DNA of 64,000 bases from Mucilaginibacter corticis. GTDB lineage: Bacteria; Bacteroidota; Bacteroidia; Sphingobacteriales; Sphingobacteriaceae. How positions within the stretch are numbered: position 1 is the stretch's first letter; every line of letters starts with the position of its first letter. The translations under genes and the position numbers were made by a program. The stretch is from assembly GCF_007558865.1 (NCBI RefSeq), contig NZ_VLPK01000001.1, positions 806,001 to 870,000 of the forward strand, in the 5' to 3' direction. The notes under the pieces were generated by a model. It saw only the letters and a program-made list of their open reading frames with translations. It was not told the origin of the DNA and searched no databases. Positions 43,494 through 50,874 of the stretch are shown here, one piece after another.

Positions 43494-44114
43494 ATGAAAA
43501 TAACCGTTAAAGCGTTTATCTACTCGTTTCTTTTTATATGCCTTGGTTCGGCGGCACATGCACAGATCAACATGCCCGATAGCGTCCGTGTAGGTTTGGG
43601 TGCAGAACTTGCCTCGGCAACTGGTACAGGCTTTGGTACCGGTGTAACTACTGATGCCGGCGGTACTGCCGCTGCAGCCTACAGCTATGGCGTGGGTCTT
43701 GTTTTAAGAGGCGACATACCGGTAATGTCGCATTTATATGCTACAGCAACTTTAGGTTATATCAGTTTTCTTCCTACAGGAAAATCATCATACAGCCAGC
43801 AAGCCATATTAAAAACATCATTGCCTGATTTTAATACCATCCCTATAAAAGTGGGTTTAAAGTGGTTATTAGGTAACAGGTTTTACGTGCAGGGCGAGAT
43901 CGGTGAAACCTTTTTAGCAAATAAAAAAGAGTTGTATGCTTTATACGGCAACTCGGTTACCTGGTCACCGCAAATAGGTTTGGTATTGCCGCTTAAAAAA
44001 CGCCATACCTATATTGATGCCGGCTTACGCTATGAGCGTACCGAAAGTTTTTACAACGATTCAAATCATAATACATTTTGGGCACTGCATATTGCCTATG
44101 AATTTAATTTATAG
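43494..44114 (+). CDS. Outer membrane beta-barrel protein (paralog 2)
   Basis: A 206-residue relative of the upstream barrel. Its signal peptide ends at AHAQ (residue 23). Shared blocks are FYVQGEIGETFLANKKEL and TYIDAGLRYERTE; the Gly/Thr-rich stretch at residues 39-62 (TGTGFGTGVTTDAGG) is not in paralog 1. The pair probably arose by tandem duplication and then diverged. It has its own promoter box. The function is unknown. Confidence 0.83.
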   Translation: MKITVKAFIYSFLFICLGSAAHAQINMPDSVRVGLGAELASATGTGFGTGVTTDAGGTAAAAYSYGVGLVLRGDIPVMSHLYATATLGYISFLPTGKSSYSQQAILKTSLPDFNTIPIKVGLKWLLGNRFYVQGEIGETFLANKKELYALYGNSVTWSPQIGLVLPLKKRHTYIDAGLRYERTESFYNDSNHNTFWALHIAYEFNL

Positions 44115-44256
44115 TTGGCTACCCCTCTGCTTATTGACAGGTTAATATCACAGAACGCAAATCTTAACTAATACTTTATTTAGAAAACATTAGTTGGATT
44201 AGCAATTTTGTGTAACTTAACATTTTAAAATTTGCCGGATAAACTATAATTCCTTT

Positions 44257-45708
44257 ATGAAGAAAATCCTCATCATAGATGATGAAGTAAACGTTGCCTT
44301 ATTACTGTCAAAATTTTTAGCGCGCAACGGATTTGACGTAAGTACCGCATCAAGCGGCAATAGTGGCCTGGAGTACCTGCAAAACAGCGAGTTTGACCTT
44401 GTACTATGCGATTATAGACTGGAAGACACTGACGGCCGCGAGATACTGCGCAAGATCAAGACCCATTACCCCAAAACAGGCGTTATTATCATAACAGGTT
44501 ACTCAGACATTAAAATGGCTGTTGAACTGATAAAGATGGGCGCGTACGATTATATCAGCAAGCCCCTTTATCCTGACGAAATATTAAATACCATTACCAA
44601 AGCCATTGAAACGCGCCAGGCGCTGATGGAAGATGAGCCGGTAGTTGCGCCCCCTGTTAGCAAGCCGGGTAAAAAACCGGTTTTACCGCCTGATGGTATT
44701 GTTGTTGGCTCAAGCCGTGCATCAAAAGACCTGGCAAGGCAGATTGAACTGGTTGCACCAACCAATTACAGCGTAATTATTTTAGGCGAAAGCGGCACAG
44801 GTAAAGAAGAAGTTGCCAAAAGCATCCACCTGCATAGCCACCGTAATAATAAGCCCTTTATCGCTATGGATTGCGGGTCGCTAACCAAAGAGCTTGCAGC
44901 CAGTGAGTTTTTCGGGCACGAAAAGGGATCATTTACCGGCGCGCTGGCTACCAAGATAGGCCATTTTGAAATGGCTAATGGCGGCACCCTGTTTTTAGAT
45001 GAAGTAGGTAATTTATCCTACGAAATCCAGGCCGCTTTATTACGGACCGTACAAGAGCGCAAAGTAAAACGCATAGGCAGCACCAAAGAGATAGATCTTG
45101 ATGTACGCATAATAGTGGCTACCAACGAAAACCTGGTTGAAGCCATACAACGCGGTCGTTTCCGCGAAGACCTTTATCACAGGTTTAATGAGTTTAGCAT
45201 TTACATGCCGCCATTGCGAGATCGCGGCAGCGATATCATATTAATGGCCGAACATTTTTTACAGGCCGCTAACCAGGAACTGGGCCGTAACGTAACCCAT
45301 TTCTCGCCGGAAGTGATAGAATGCTTTATGAACTACAGGTGGCAGGGCAACGTTCGTGAGCTTAAAAACATTGTACGCCGTGCCGCGCTGATCACAGAAG
45401 GCGATGAAATTACCACTAAAGCGCTGCCGCTTGAGGTCTCCAATTATAAGATGCCTGCATACGATTATGGAAACCAGGCAGGTAATCATAATCAATCCAA
45501 CAATTATAGCCCCACAACGCAACAACAAAATCAATCTGACGTAAAAGAACCTCGGCACGATCTTAAAAATGCGGCTTTAGAAGCTGAGTACGAAACCATT
45601 TTAAGAGTATTGCGCGAAGTTAATTTTAACAAGACCAAAGCAGCAGAGATCCTAAAGATCGACAGAAAGACGCTTTATAATAAAATGAAAGCAATCAACC
45701 TAAAATAG
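44257..45708 (+). CDS. Sigma-54-dependent response regulator (NtrC family)
   Basis: A 483-residue three-domain activator. The receiver domain (1-120) has acidic residues Asp8 and Asp9 and phospho-acceptor Asp52 in LCDYRLED. The AAA+ domain has Walker A GESGTGKE (177-184), the sigma-54 contact loop GSFTGA (224-229), Walker B GGTLFLDEVGNL and the R-finger region FREDLYHRFNEF. A Gln/Asn-rich linker precedes the C-terminal Fis-type HTH (NKTKAAEILKIDRKTLYNKM). It activates RpoN promoters after phosphorylation by an unseen kinase. The next gene, 6 nt downstream, encodes an isolated kinase-type H-box hairpin. Confidence 0.96.
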   Translation: MKKILIIDDEVNVALLLSKFLARNGFDVSTASSGNSGLEYLQNSEFDLVLCDYRLEDTDGREILRKIKTHYPKTGVIIITGYSDIKMAVELIKMGAYDYISKPLYPDEILNTITKAIETRQALMEDEPVVAPPVSKPGKKPVLPPDGIVVGSSRASKDLARQIELVAPTNYSVIILGESGTGKEEVAKSIHLHSHRNNKPFIAMDCGSLTKELAASEFFGHEKGSFTGALATKIGHFEMANGGTLFLDEVGNLSYEIQAALLRTVQERKVKRIGSTKEIDLDVRIIVATNENLVEAIQRGRFREDLYHRFNEFSIYMPPLRDRGSDIILMAEHFLQAANQELGRNVTHFSPEVIECFMNYRWQGNVRELKNIVRRAALITEGDEITTKALPLEVSNYKMPAYDYGNQAGNHNQSNNYSPTTQQQNQSDVKEPRHDLKNAALEAEYETILRVLREVNFNKTKAAEILKIDRKTLYNKMKAINLK

Positions 45709-45714
45709 GCATAT

Positions 45715-45912
45715 ATGAGCAATAACCCGGTTGATGCAGAAGCTATACGTATGTTCAGGCACGAGGTCAGGAACCAGCTTTCGGGCATCCACCTGGCCTT
45801 AGAAGCGCTGCAACGCGAAGCCCCCGAGAATGCAGAAGATTTTAACTTTTGCCTGGAAACTATTTTTAATAGTGCCGAAAAAATAAACGACCTTTTGAAG
45901 GACCTCGGCTAA
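45715..45912 (+). CDS. Isolated histidine-kinase dimerisation (HisKA-like) mini-protein
   Basis: A 65-residue protein consisting only of what looks like a DHp helical hairpin. FRHEVRNQLSGIHLALEAL (residues 14-32) matches a kinase H-box with candidate phospho-His16; CLETIFNSAEKINDLLKDL (about 46-64) matches the second helix. There is no ATP-binding domain and no membrane segment, and the reading frame closes cleanly 42 nt before the next gene. It begins 6 nt after the NtrC-type regulator, so the two are surely co-expressed. It may be a phosphotransfer or docking partner of that regulator (inference), or a remnant of a lost kinase. Confidence 0.8.
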   Translation: MSNNPVDAEAIRMFRHEVRNQLSGIHLALEALQREAPENAEDFNFCLETIFNSAEKINDLLKDLG

Positions 45913-45954
45913 AACTATTCAGGGTTACTTTGTTATAGTATTATACACCCGCAA

Positions 45955-46998
45955 ATGTCCATTTTTAATTATAAACAGCGTAACACCATTGTACTGGTCA
46001 GCATTGTTGTGCTGGGTTGCTTTATATTATATGCGCTGAGCGGTTTGTTTAGTTCAATACTGGGTGCAATTGTGCTGTTTACCATCTTCAGGCCGTTTTA
46101 TTTATACCTGGTCGACAAAAAGAACTGGAACCGGTCTATGGCCGCCATTAGCATTATCCTGATATCGCTTATCGTTATCGTTTTACCATTTACCGCTTTA
46201 AGCTTTATGGTGATAGGTAAGATCTCTGAGATAAATATCCATACATCAGAAATACAACAATGGTTACAGAAGATAGATACCTTTGCCGACTCTAATTTTA
46301 AGCAGCCCCAATTTGCAGAGAATACCCTGCAGAAACTTGGGGACTATGCCACTGGCCTTTTCCCGTCATTAATTGGCAGCGCGGCCAATATTATTTTAAC
46401 ACTGCTGGTACTCTATTTTCTGCTGTATTTTATGTTTGTGCAAAACCGCGAGTTTGAGGCCGGTTTGTTACGGTATGCGCCATTTAGAGAACAATACGCG
46501 CTTAAGTTTGCTATAGCGTTGCGCAATTCAACTTACTCGAATGTATTGGGGCAGGGCATAATCGCTATTACTCAGGGTATTTTGCTGGCCAACGGTTTCT
46601 GGATCTTCGGCGTTTCCGATCCAATATTTTGGGGAGTTGTGGGAGCTTTTATTTCGTTTTTACCGGTTGTGGGCGCACCTACGCTTTGTATACCCGCAAG
46701 TATTGTGCTTTTTGCAAGTGATCATACAGTAAAGGGTGTCTTACTTTTAGCTTATGGATTATTGTTTATCGGCAATATTGATAATGTGCTGCGCATGATC
46801 ATTAATAAGCGGGTGGCCAACACCCACCCGTTAATTTCAGTAATAGGTGTGTTTATCGGTTTGCCCCTGTTTGGGATATTAGGTTTGGTATTTGGACCTT
46901 TATTACTATCTTACTTTTTATTACTGGTTGAAATTTATGAAACTAACAGGATGGCTGCCGACAGGTTAAACCGGATCCAGTCAAGCAATGAAGATTGA
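45955..46998 (+). CDS. AI-2E family transporter
   Basis: A 347-residue inner-membrane protein of the AI-2E/PerM family with about seven to eight helices. The conserved late block GVVGAFISFLPVVGAPTLCIPA (split here as GVVGAFISFLP and VVGAPTLC, about residues 222-243) and the LGIL/FGPLLLSY region are typical. Family members have been linked to autoinducer-2 export, Na+/H+ exchange and general permease roles, so the substrate is open. It is 42 nt after the H-box mini-protein and may share its transcript. Confidence 0.9.
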   Translation: MSIFNYKQRNTIVLVSIVVLGCFILYALSGLFSSILGAIVLFTIFRPFYLYLVDKKNWNRSMAAISIILISLIVIVLPFTALSFMVIGKISEINIHTSEIQQWLQKIDTFADSNFKQPQFAENTLQKLGDYATGLFPSLIGSAANIILTLLVLYFLLYFMFVQNREFEAGLLRYAPFREQYALKFAIALRNSTYSNVLGQGIIAITQGILLANGFWIFGVSDPIFWGVVGAFISFLPVVGAPTLCIPASIVLFASDHTVKGVLLLAYGLLFIGNIDNVLRMIINKRVANTHPLISVIGVFIGLPLFGILGLVFGPLLLSYFLLLVEIYETNRMAADRLNRIQSSNED

Positions 46999-47092
46999 CC
47001 TGTTAGCTGAACAGTTTTGAAAACAATTAAGCCGAAATGTCAGTTCTAAATAAATTAATTACAGGTAAATTAATACAAAATATCCTATTGGC

Positions 47093-47100
47093 TATATTTG
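47093..47100 (+). promoter_or_regulatory. Promoter -7 box of the ytxH-like gene
   Basis: TATATTTG matches TAnnTTTG, 54 nt before the ATG at 47155. Confidence 0.5.
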
Positions 47101-47154
47101 GCAGGATATTTAACCGTTATATAAATCATTGTGCAACTTAAAAACTTATTTTAT

Positions 47155-47421
47155 ATGAATAACAACACAAAAGTAGTTGTGGCCCTGCTTGCAGGGTTGG
47201 CAGCTGGAGCGGCTTTGGGAATTTTATTTGCCCCGGACAAAGGCGATGAGACACGTGATAAACTGAGCGAATCATTAAAAAACTTAGGTGATTCAATTAA
47301 AGAAACCGCAGCAGCCGAAATAGATAACCTGGTTGGCTTTAAAGACAAAGTGGTTGAGAATATCAAATCAAAAATTAAAGGTGCTGAAGAAGAATACCAG
47401 GATGACCTGGAGCACGCATAA
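47155..47421 (+). CDS. YtxH-domain stress protein
   Basis: An 88-residue protein with a single N-terminal membrane helix ([20 protein letters not shown], residues 7-26) followed by the YtxH hallmark [11 protein letters not shown] and a charged amphipathic helix. YtxH-like proteins respond to general stress and sit in the envelope; their action is not known. The ATG at 47155 places the helix as in relatives; a GTG at 47131 adds eight residues. It leads a three-gene envelope cluster. Confidence 0.88.
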   Translation: MNNNTKVVVALLAGLAAGAALGILFAPDKGDETRDKLSESLKNLGDSIKETAAAEIDNLVGFKDKVVENIKSKIKGAEEEYQDDLEHA

Positions 47422-47430
47422 ATTTAGCCC

Positions 47431-47482
47431 TAAGTCTTAGGTCCTAAGTCTATTGACTATAGGACTTAAGACTATAGACTTA
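47431..47482. repeat. TAAGTCTTAGGTCC-type inverted repeat
   Basis: TAAGTCTTAGGTCCTAAG on the left and TAGGACTTAAGACTATAG on the right form imperfect mirrored arms around TATTGACTA. It lies between the ytxH-like and holin-like genes and contains no gene. Confidence 0.55.
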
Positions 47483-47493
47483 AAACCAACCAC

Positions 47494-47868
47494 ATGGAAG
47501 AAGCCAAAAAAGAGCCACAACAACCATTGATCGAGCAGCTTAAAGAGTATGCCGAAATTCGCTTTAAACTAGCGAAATACAAGGCTGTTGACAGCGGTTC
47601 AACAATTTTTGCCAGCCTTATTGCCGATGTTGTTGTTGTAATAAGCATGGTGCTGGCTTTTATATTTGCCAGTTTTACGCTTGCATTTTATTTAGCGCAT
47701 GTGCTTGATTCTGACTGGGAAGGATTTGGCTGTGTAGCTTTACTGTATTTACTGATTGCCATTGTTATAAAAGTTAATAAAGGCGGCATTGAAAAACCAC
47801 TTGCTAACGCATTTGTGAAAAAGATATTTAAAAATAAAAACAGCAATGACGGACCAGCCAATATATAG
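47494..47868 (+). CDS. Holin-like (phage holin superfamily III type) membrane protein
   Basis: A 124-residue protein with two membrane helices (about 41-70 and 78-98) and charged ends, of the kind annotated as phage holin family protein in Bacteroidota chromosomes. There are no phage genes nearby, and the family name is probably not functional here. It lies after ytxH and overlaps the next gene by 23 nt, so it likely belongs to an envelope-stress unit. Confidence 0.75.
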   Translation: MEEAKKEPQQPLIEQLKEYAEIRFKLAKYKAVDSGSTIFASLIADVVVVISMVLAFIFASFTLAFYLAHVLDSDWEGFGCVALLYLLIAIVIKVNKGGIEKPLANAFVKKIFKNKNSNDGPANI

Positions 47869-48295
47869 CCACACCGACCTAAAAAACGAGATATACCGTT
47901 TACAGGGACTTGAGCGCGAAAAAGGGCTTGAGCTGAAACAACGTTTTAGCAGCCCGGGAGCTATATTTTCAAGCATATTTTCGCTATTTAGTGGCAATGA
48001 TCATGCTGATGCCAAAGATGGTGGGATATTTAAACAGGACTTTTTAGGCGTGCTATCGCGATTTGCCCTGCCTTTTACGTTAAACAGGACGCTATTTAAA
48101 AATTCAAATTTTATAGTGAAAGCATTGGTGGGCCTGGTATCACAAAAAGCCTCGCATTTTATCTCAGAAGATTCGGTTGAAGGCGTATGGGATAAGGCCA
48201 AAGGATTATTCGGCAAGGTTACCCACCTGTTTGATAAATCTGACAAAAAGACCAAGCCTGAAGTTACTTCATTCAGGAAGATCAAGAAGGATTAA
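47846..48295 (+). CDS. Protein of unknown function in the ytxH-holin cluster
   Basis: A 149-residue protein I do not recognise. The N-terminal 30 residues are a charged helix (LKNEIYRLQGLEREKGLELK), the middle has two mildly hydrophobic segments (PGAIFSSIFSLFS; FIVKALVGLVSQKASHFI), and the tail is Lys-rich. Its start overlaps the holin-like gene in another frame by 23 nt, so translation is probably coupled. It may be a peripheral membrane partner of the preceding two proteins. Confidence 0.7.
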   Translation: MTDQPIYSHTDLKNEIYRLQGLEREKGLELKQRFSSPGAIFSSIFSLFSGNDHADAKDGGIFKQDFLGVLSRFALPFTLNRTLFKNSNFIVKALVGLVSQKASHFISEDSVEGVWDKAKGLFGKVTHLFDKSDKKTKPEVTSFRKIKKD

Positions 48296-48301
48296 GCTTT
48301 T

Positions 48302-48377
48302 AGTTGGCAGTAGTCAGTTCTCAGTTGACAGTTTTAGATTTATTATTCTCTGCAAACTGCCAATTGCCCACTGCAAA
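48302..48377. repeat. CAGTTGGCAGT-type degenerate inverted repeat
   Basis: Left side: AGTTGGCAGTAGTCAGTTC then AGTTGACAGTT. Right side: AAACTGCCAATTGCCCAC then TGCAAACT, the same words on the other strand. It fills the gap between two convergent genes and may serve as a hairpin between them. Confidence 0.6.
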
Positions 48378-48378
48378 C

Positions 48379-49140
48379 TTACAAGTCCAGGAAATGATCA
48401 AACGTATCGCTCCTGATACCTAATCTTAAAGTTTCTAAAGGGATCATATCCGCCGGGGCTATATTACCCAGGTTTACGTTTGCGCCTATCAGTTTGATAA
48501 ACCAAACCTGCTGCGCTTTTTGCGGCGCTTCCCAAATAATGGTCTGCTCAGGTATCTGCGTTAATATCTCATCAACAAGCCCCTGCCTAACCTCTCCCGA
48601 GTCGCGATAGATGCCTACATTCCCGCTTTCGCGTGCTTCGGCAATCACCTTCCATGAACCGGCTTCTATTTCAGCCTTCATCAACTGGATCCATTTATAG
48701 GGGGCAAAGATCTTTTGCACGTCTTTTGACCCTACTTCTGATATTACAGTTACCTGTTTTGCCAGTTTGCGAATGTACTCGCATTTCTCATTATGACCTA
48801 TTGTGATAGATCCGTCTGATACTTCGGCATGTTCAAGCTTATACTTATCAAGTATACGGCAGTAATCATCAAACTGCCCGCGAACGATCATCGCTTCAAA
48901 TAAAGTACCGCCAAAATAAACAGGAATCCCTGCGTCCTGGTAAAGTTTTATCTTGGTATCAAGGTTAGGGGTAACGTATGATGTTGCCCAGCCCAGTTTA
49001 ACAATATCTGTGTATGAACCTGATACTTCCAAAAAATCTTCCACCTGCCTTAAGCTAAGGCCTTTGTCCATAACCATTGTGATTCCGCTTTCCCTTGGTT
49101 TCTGCGTACGCTCCGGAAGATTATTGATAGTATAATTCAT
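48379..49140 (-). CDS. Phosphosulfolactate synthase (ComA family)
   Basis: A 253-residue TIM-barrel enzyme that adds sulfite to phosphoenolpyruvate to give phosphosulfolactate. Blocks shared with archaeal ComA (coenzyme M pathway) are MVMDKGLSLRQVEDFLEV, VKLGWATS, PVYFGGTLFEA, AEVSDGSITI, AEARESGNVGIY and WEAPQKAQQVWFIKLIG. Archaeal ComA starts coenzyme M synthesis; Bacteroidota do not make methane, so here the product may feed sulfolactate or cysteate and so sulfonolipids (inference). ComB and ComC partners are not nearby. The ATG is at 49140. Confidence 0.92.
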   Translation of the reverse strand: MNYTINNLPERTQKPRESGITMVMDKGLSLRQVEDFLEVSGSYTDIVKLGWATSYVTPNLDTKIKLYQDAGIPVYFGGTLFEAMIVRGQFDDYCRILDKYKLEHAEVSDGSITIGHNEKCEYIRKLAKQVTVISEVGSKDVQKIFAPYKWIQLMKAEIEAGSWKVIAEARESGNVGIYRDSGEVRQGLVDEILTQIPEQTIIWEAPQKAQQVWFIKLIGANVNLGNIAPADMIPLETLRLGIRSDTFDHFLDL

Positions 49141-49177
49141 AAATAACTTTAAAGGTAGTAATGGCTGTAAAAGTCAT

Positions 49178-49214
49178 AAAAAAAAGCTAAACCGTAAAAC
49201 GATTTAGCTTTTTT
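49178..49214 (-). terminator. Terminator of the TPR gene
   Basis: On the minus strand AAAAAAGCTAAA (49214-49203) pairs with TTTAGCTTTTTT (49191-49180), ending in a run of U. Confidence 0.85.
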
Positions 49215-49230
49215 AACACTAAGTTAACTG

Positions 49231-50634
49231 TTACTTAGAGTATCGGTTAATAATATCCAGTATTACTTTATTTTCCTGCAACTGGGGCAAATAGTCAAAA
49301 AGTATGTAGTGCTTTTCGGGGTCTGCCGACAGTGCCAGCTCCAGGTAATTCAGCGCTTCGTTGTATTCGCCTTTGGCAAAAAGGTAAGCAACCATCCTGT
49401 AATACAGTTCTGCAGCTTCAGGATTGTTCTTTATCGCCTGCGATATGATCTCGATAGCGCCGGTAAGCCTTTGCTGCTCATAAAGTATTGATGAATAATC
49501 CAGCCAGGCATCAATATCCATCGGGTTAAGTTCTACCACTTTTTCGTAAGCATCTTCTGCTTCCTGTATATGGCCCAGTTTATATTCGGCATCTGCTATG
49601 GCAAACCAATAATCGGCATTGGTCAGGTCGATATCTAAAGCTTTTTTATAAAAATGTAATGCCTCAAAATAGCGTTCTTCAAAATCAAGCGTCACCCCTA
49701 TCCCAAACCAGGCATCGGCCAGCTTAGGGTCCATCTTAACCGATTTTTTGTAGAATGCCCGCGCATCATCCATCTGCTCCAGCTTTTCATAGCATTCGCC
49801 AATGGCGCAATAGGTATCTGCGTTTGGCTGCTCGTACTCGAATGTATGACGGTAAACCTCAATAGCCTCGGCATATTTCTCCAGGTTAACCAGCGCGTTA
49901 CCCTTGTTAAAGTAAGCAGATGCGAAACTGTCTTTGATCAGAATGGCGTAATCATAAGCATCAATAGCTTTTTCAAACAGGCCCAGCTTGGTAAAAGCGT
50001 TACCCAGGTTATACCATGCGGCATAACTGTAAGGTTCGGTATCAATATATTGCTGGTAAAATTGTACACTTTCTTCCTGGTTGTCCAATACGTCATAGCA
50101 AAAAGCCAGCTCGTAAAGGGCATCCTGGTTCTCCATGTTTTGCTTTAAGCAAAGCTTAAGGTAAGTAATAGAGGTTTCATAATCGCCCATGTTCTGGTAA
50201 ACGTAGGCAATGTGTAAAAGGATCTCGTCGGTTTCTTCGGCCAGGTCAAGCGCCTTTTCGTAGTTCTCTAAAGCCTCGGCATAGCGTTCCATGCTTTCAT
50301 ACATATTACCACGGATAATATATATGTCCGCGTCAGACGCTTCAAGCATAGCCGCCTTATCCAGGGCGGCAAAGGCCGCGCCGGTATGGTTGGTTATAGC
50401 CAGCAACTGGGCTTGCTTAATTAAAAATACTGCGGCAAAGGGATGTTGATTAATGGCATACTCGGCTACCTGCAGGGCCTTGGCGGGGTCGTTTTTTTCG
50501 ATGTAATAATCGATAATGTTCTCAAACGCCTGGGCATCAAAAAAGTACTGGTCGTGATTCCTGATCATTTCCTCGTACCGCTCTACCGAAAACTTTGGAT
50601 CTTCGGTAAAACCAAATTCAAATTCTTCTTCCAT
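49231..50634 (-). CDS. Large TPR-repeat protein
   Basis: A 467-residue all-helical protein made of about twelve tetratricopeptide repeats (for example ALENYEKALDLAEETDEIL, AWYNLGNAFTKLGLFEKAI, ADYWFAIADAEYKLGHI). It has no signal peptide or membrane segment, and an acidic start (MEEEFEFGFTEDPKF). TPR proteins serve as scaffolds for protein contacts; the partner is not apparent. It is transcribed alone with its own terminator. The ATG at 50634 was chosen; another ATG 1 codon later in other frames is not relevant. Confidence 0.92.
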   Translation of the reverse strand: MEEEFEFGFTEDPKFSVERYEEMIRNHDQYFFDAQAFENIIDYYIEKNDPAKALQVAEYAINQHPFAAVFLIKQAQLLAITNHTGAAFAALDKAAMLEASDADIYIIRGNMYESMERYAEALENYEKALDLAEETDEILLHIAYVYQNMGDYETSITYLKLCLKQNMENQDALYELAFCYDVLDNQEESVQFYQQYIDTEPYSYAAWYNLGNAFTKLGLFEKAIDAYDYAILIKDSFASAYFNKGNALVNLEKYAEAIEVYRHTFEYEQPNADTYCAIGECYEKLEQMDDARAFYKKSVKMDPKLADAWFGIGVTLDFEERYFEALHFYKKALDIDLTNADYWFAIADAEYKLGHIQEAEDAYEKVVELNPMDIDAWLDYSSILYEQQRLTGAIEIISQAIKNNPEAAELYYRMVAYLFAKGEYNEALNYLELALSADPEKHYILFDYLPQLQENKVILDIINRYSK

Positions 50635-50848
50635 TCATTAGTGTTTCAGAACATTGGTTTAACAATCTGTTTTTTGTTAGACTATTAAACTTTAGCTGTG
50701 TTTAAATTACAAGTAAAAGTGCCCATAAAGCAATTAAGTTTTCAACATACAAACATTTTAAACATCGCTATTTGCAAAGCATTGATTATTAATACAAAGC
50801 GTTTGTGGGGCGGTGAGATGAGTTGACAATAATTGCCTTAAAGATTTT

Positions 50849-50856
50849 TACCTTTG
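50849..50856 (+). promoter_or_regulatory. Promoter of the aldehyde dehydrogenase gene
   Basis: TACCTTTG matches TAnnTTTG and TTG at 50823-50825 is a possible -33 element 23 nt upstream. The leader would be about 12 nt. Confidence 0.55.
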
Positions 50857-50874
50857 ATATACAAATGTACGATT

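Noticed and set aside
46985..47030. Possible terminator after the AI-2E-type gene (CTGTT...AACAG then TTTT)
   Set aside because: Only a 5-bp stem with a short T run; too weak to call.
47494..47868. Prophage remnant suggested by the holin-like protein
   Set aside because: No other phage gene lies nearby, and such holin-like proteins are common in Bacteroidota chromosomes beside YtxH.
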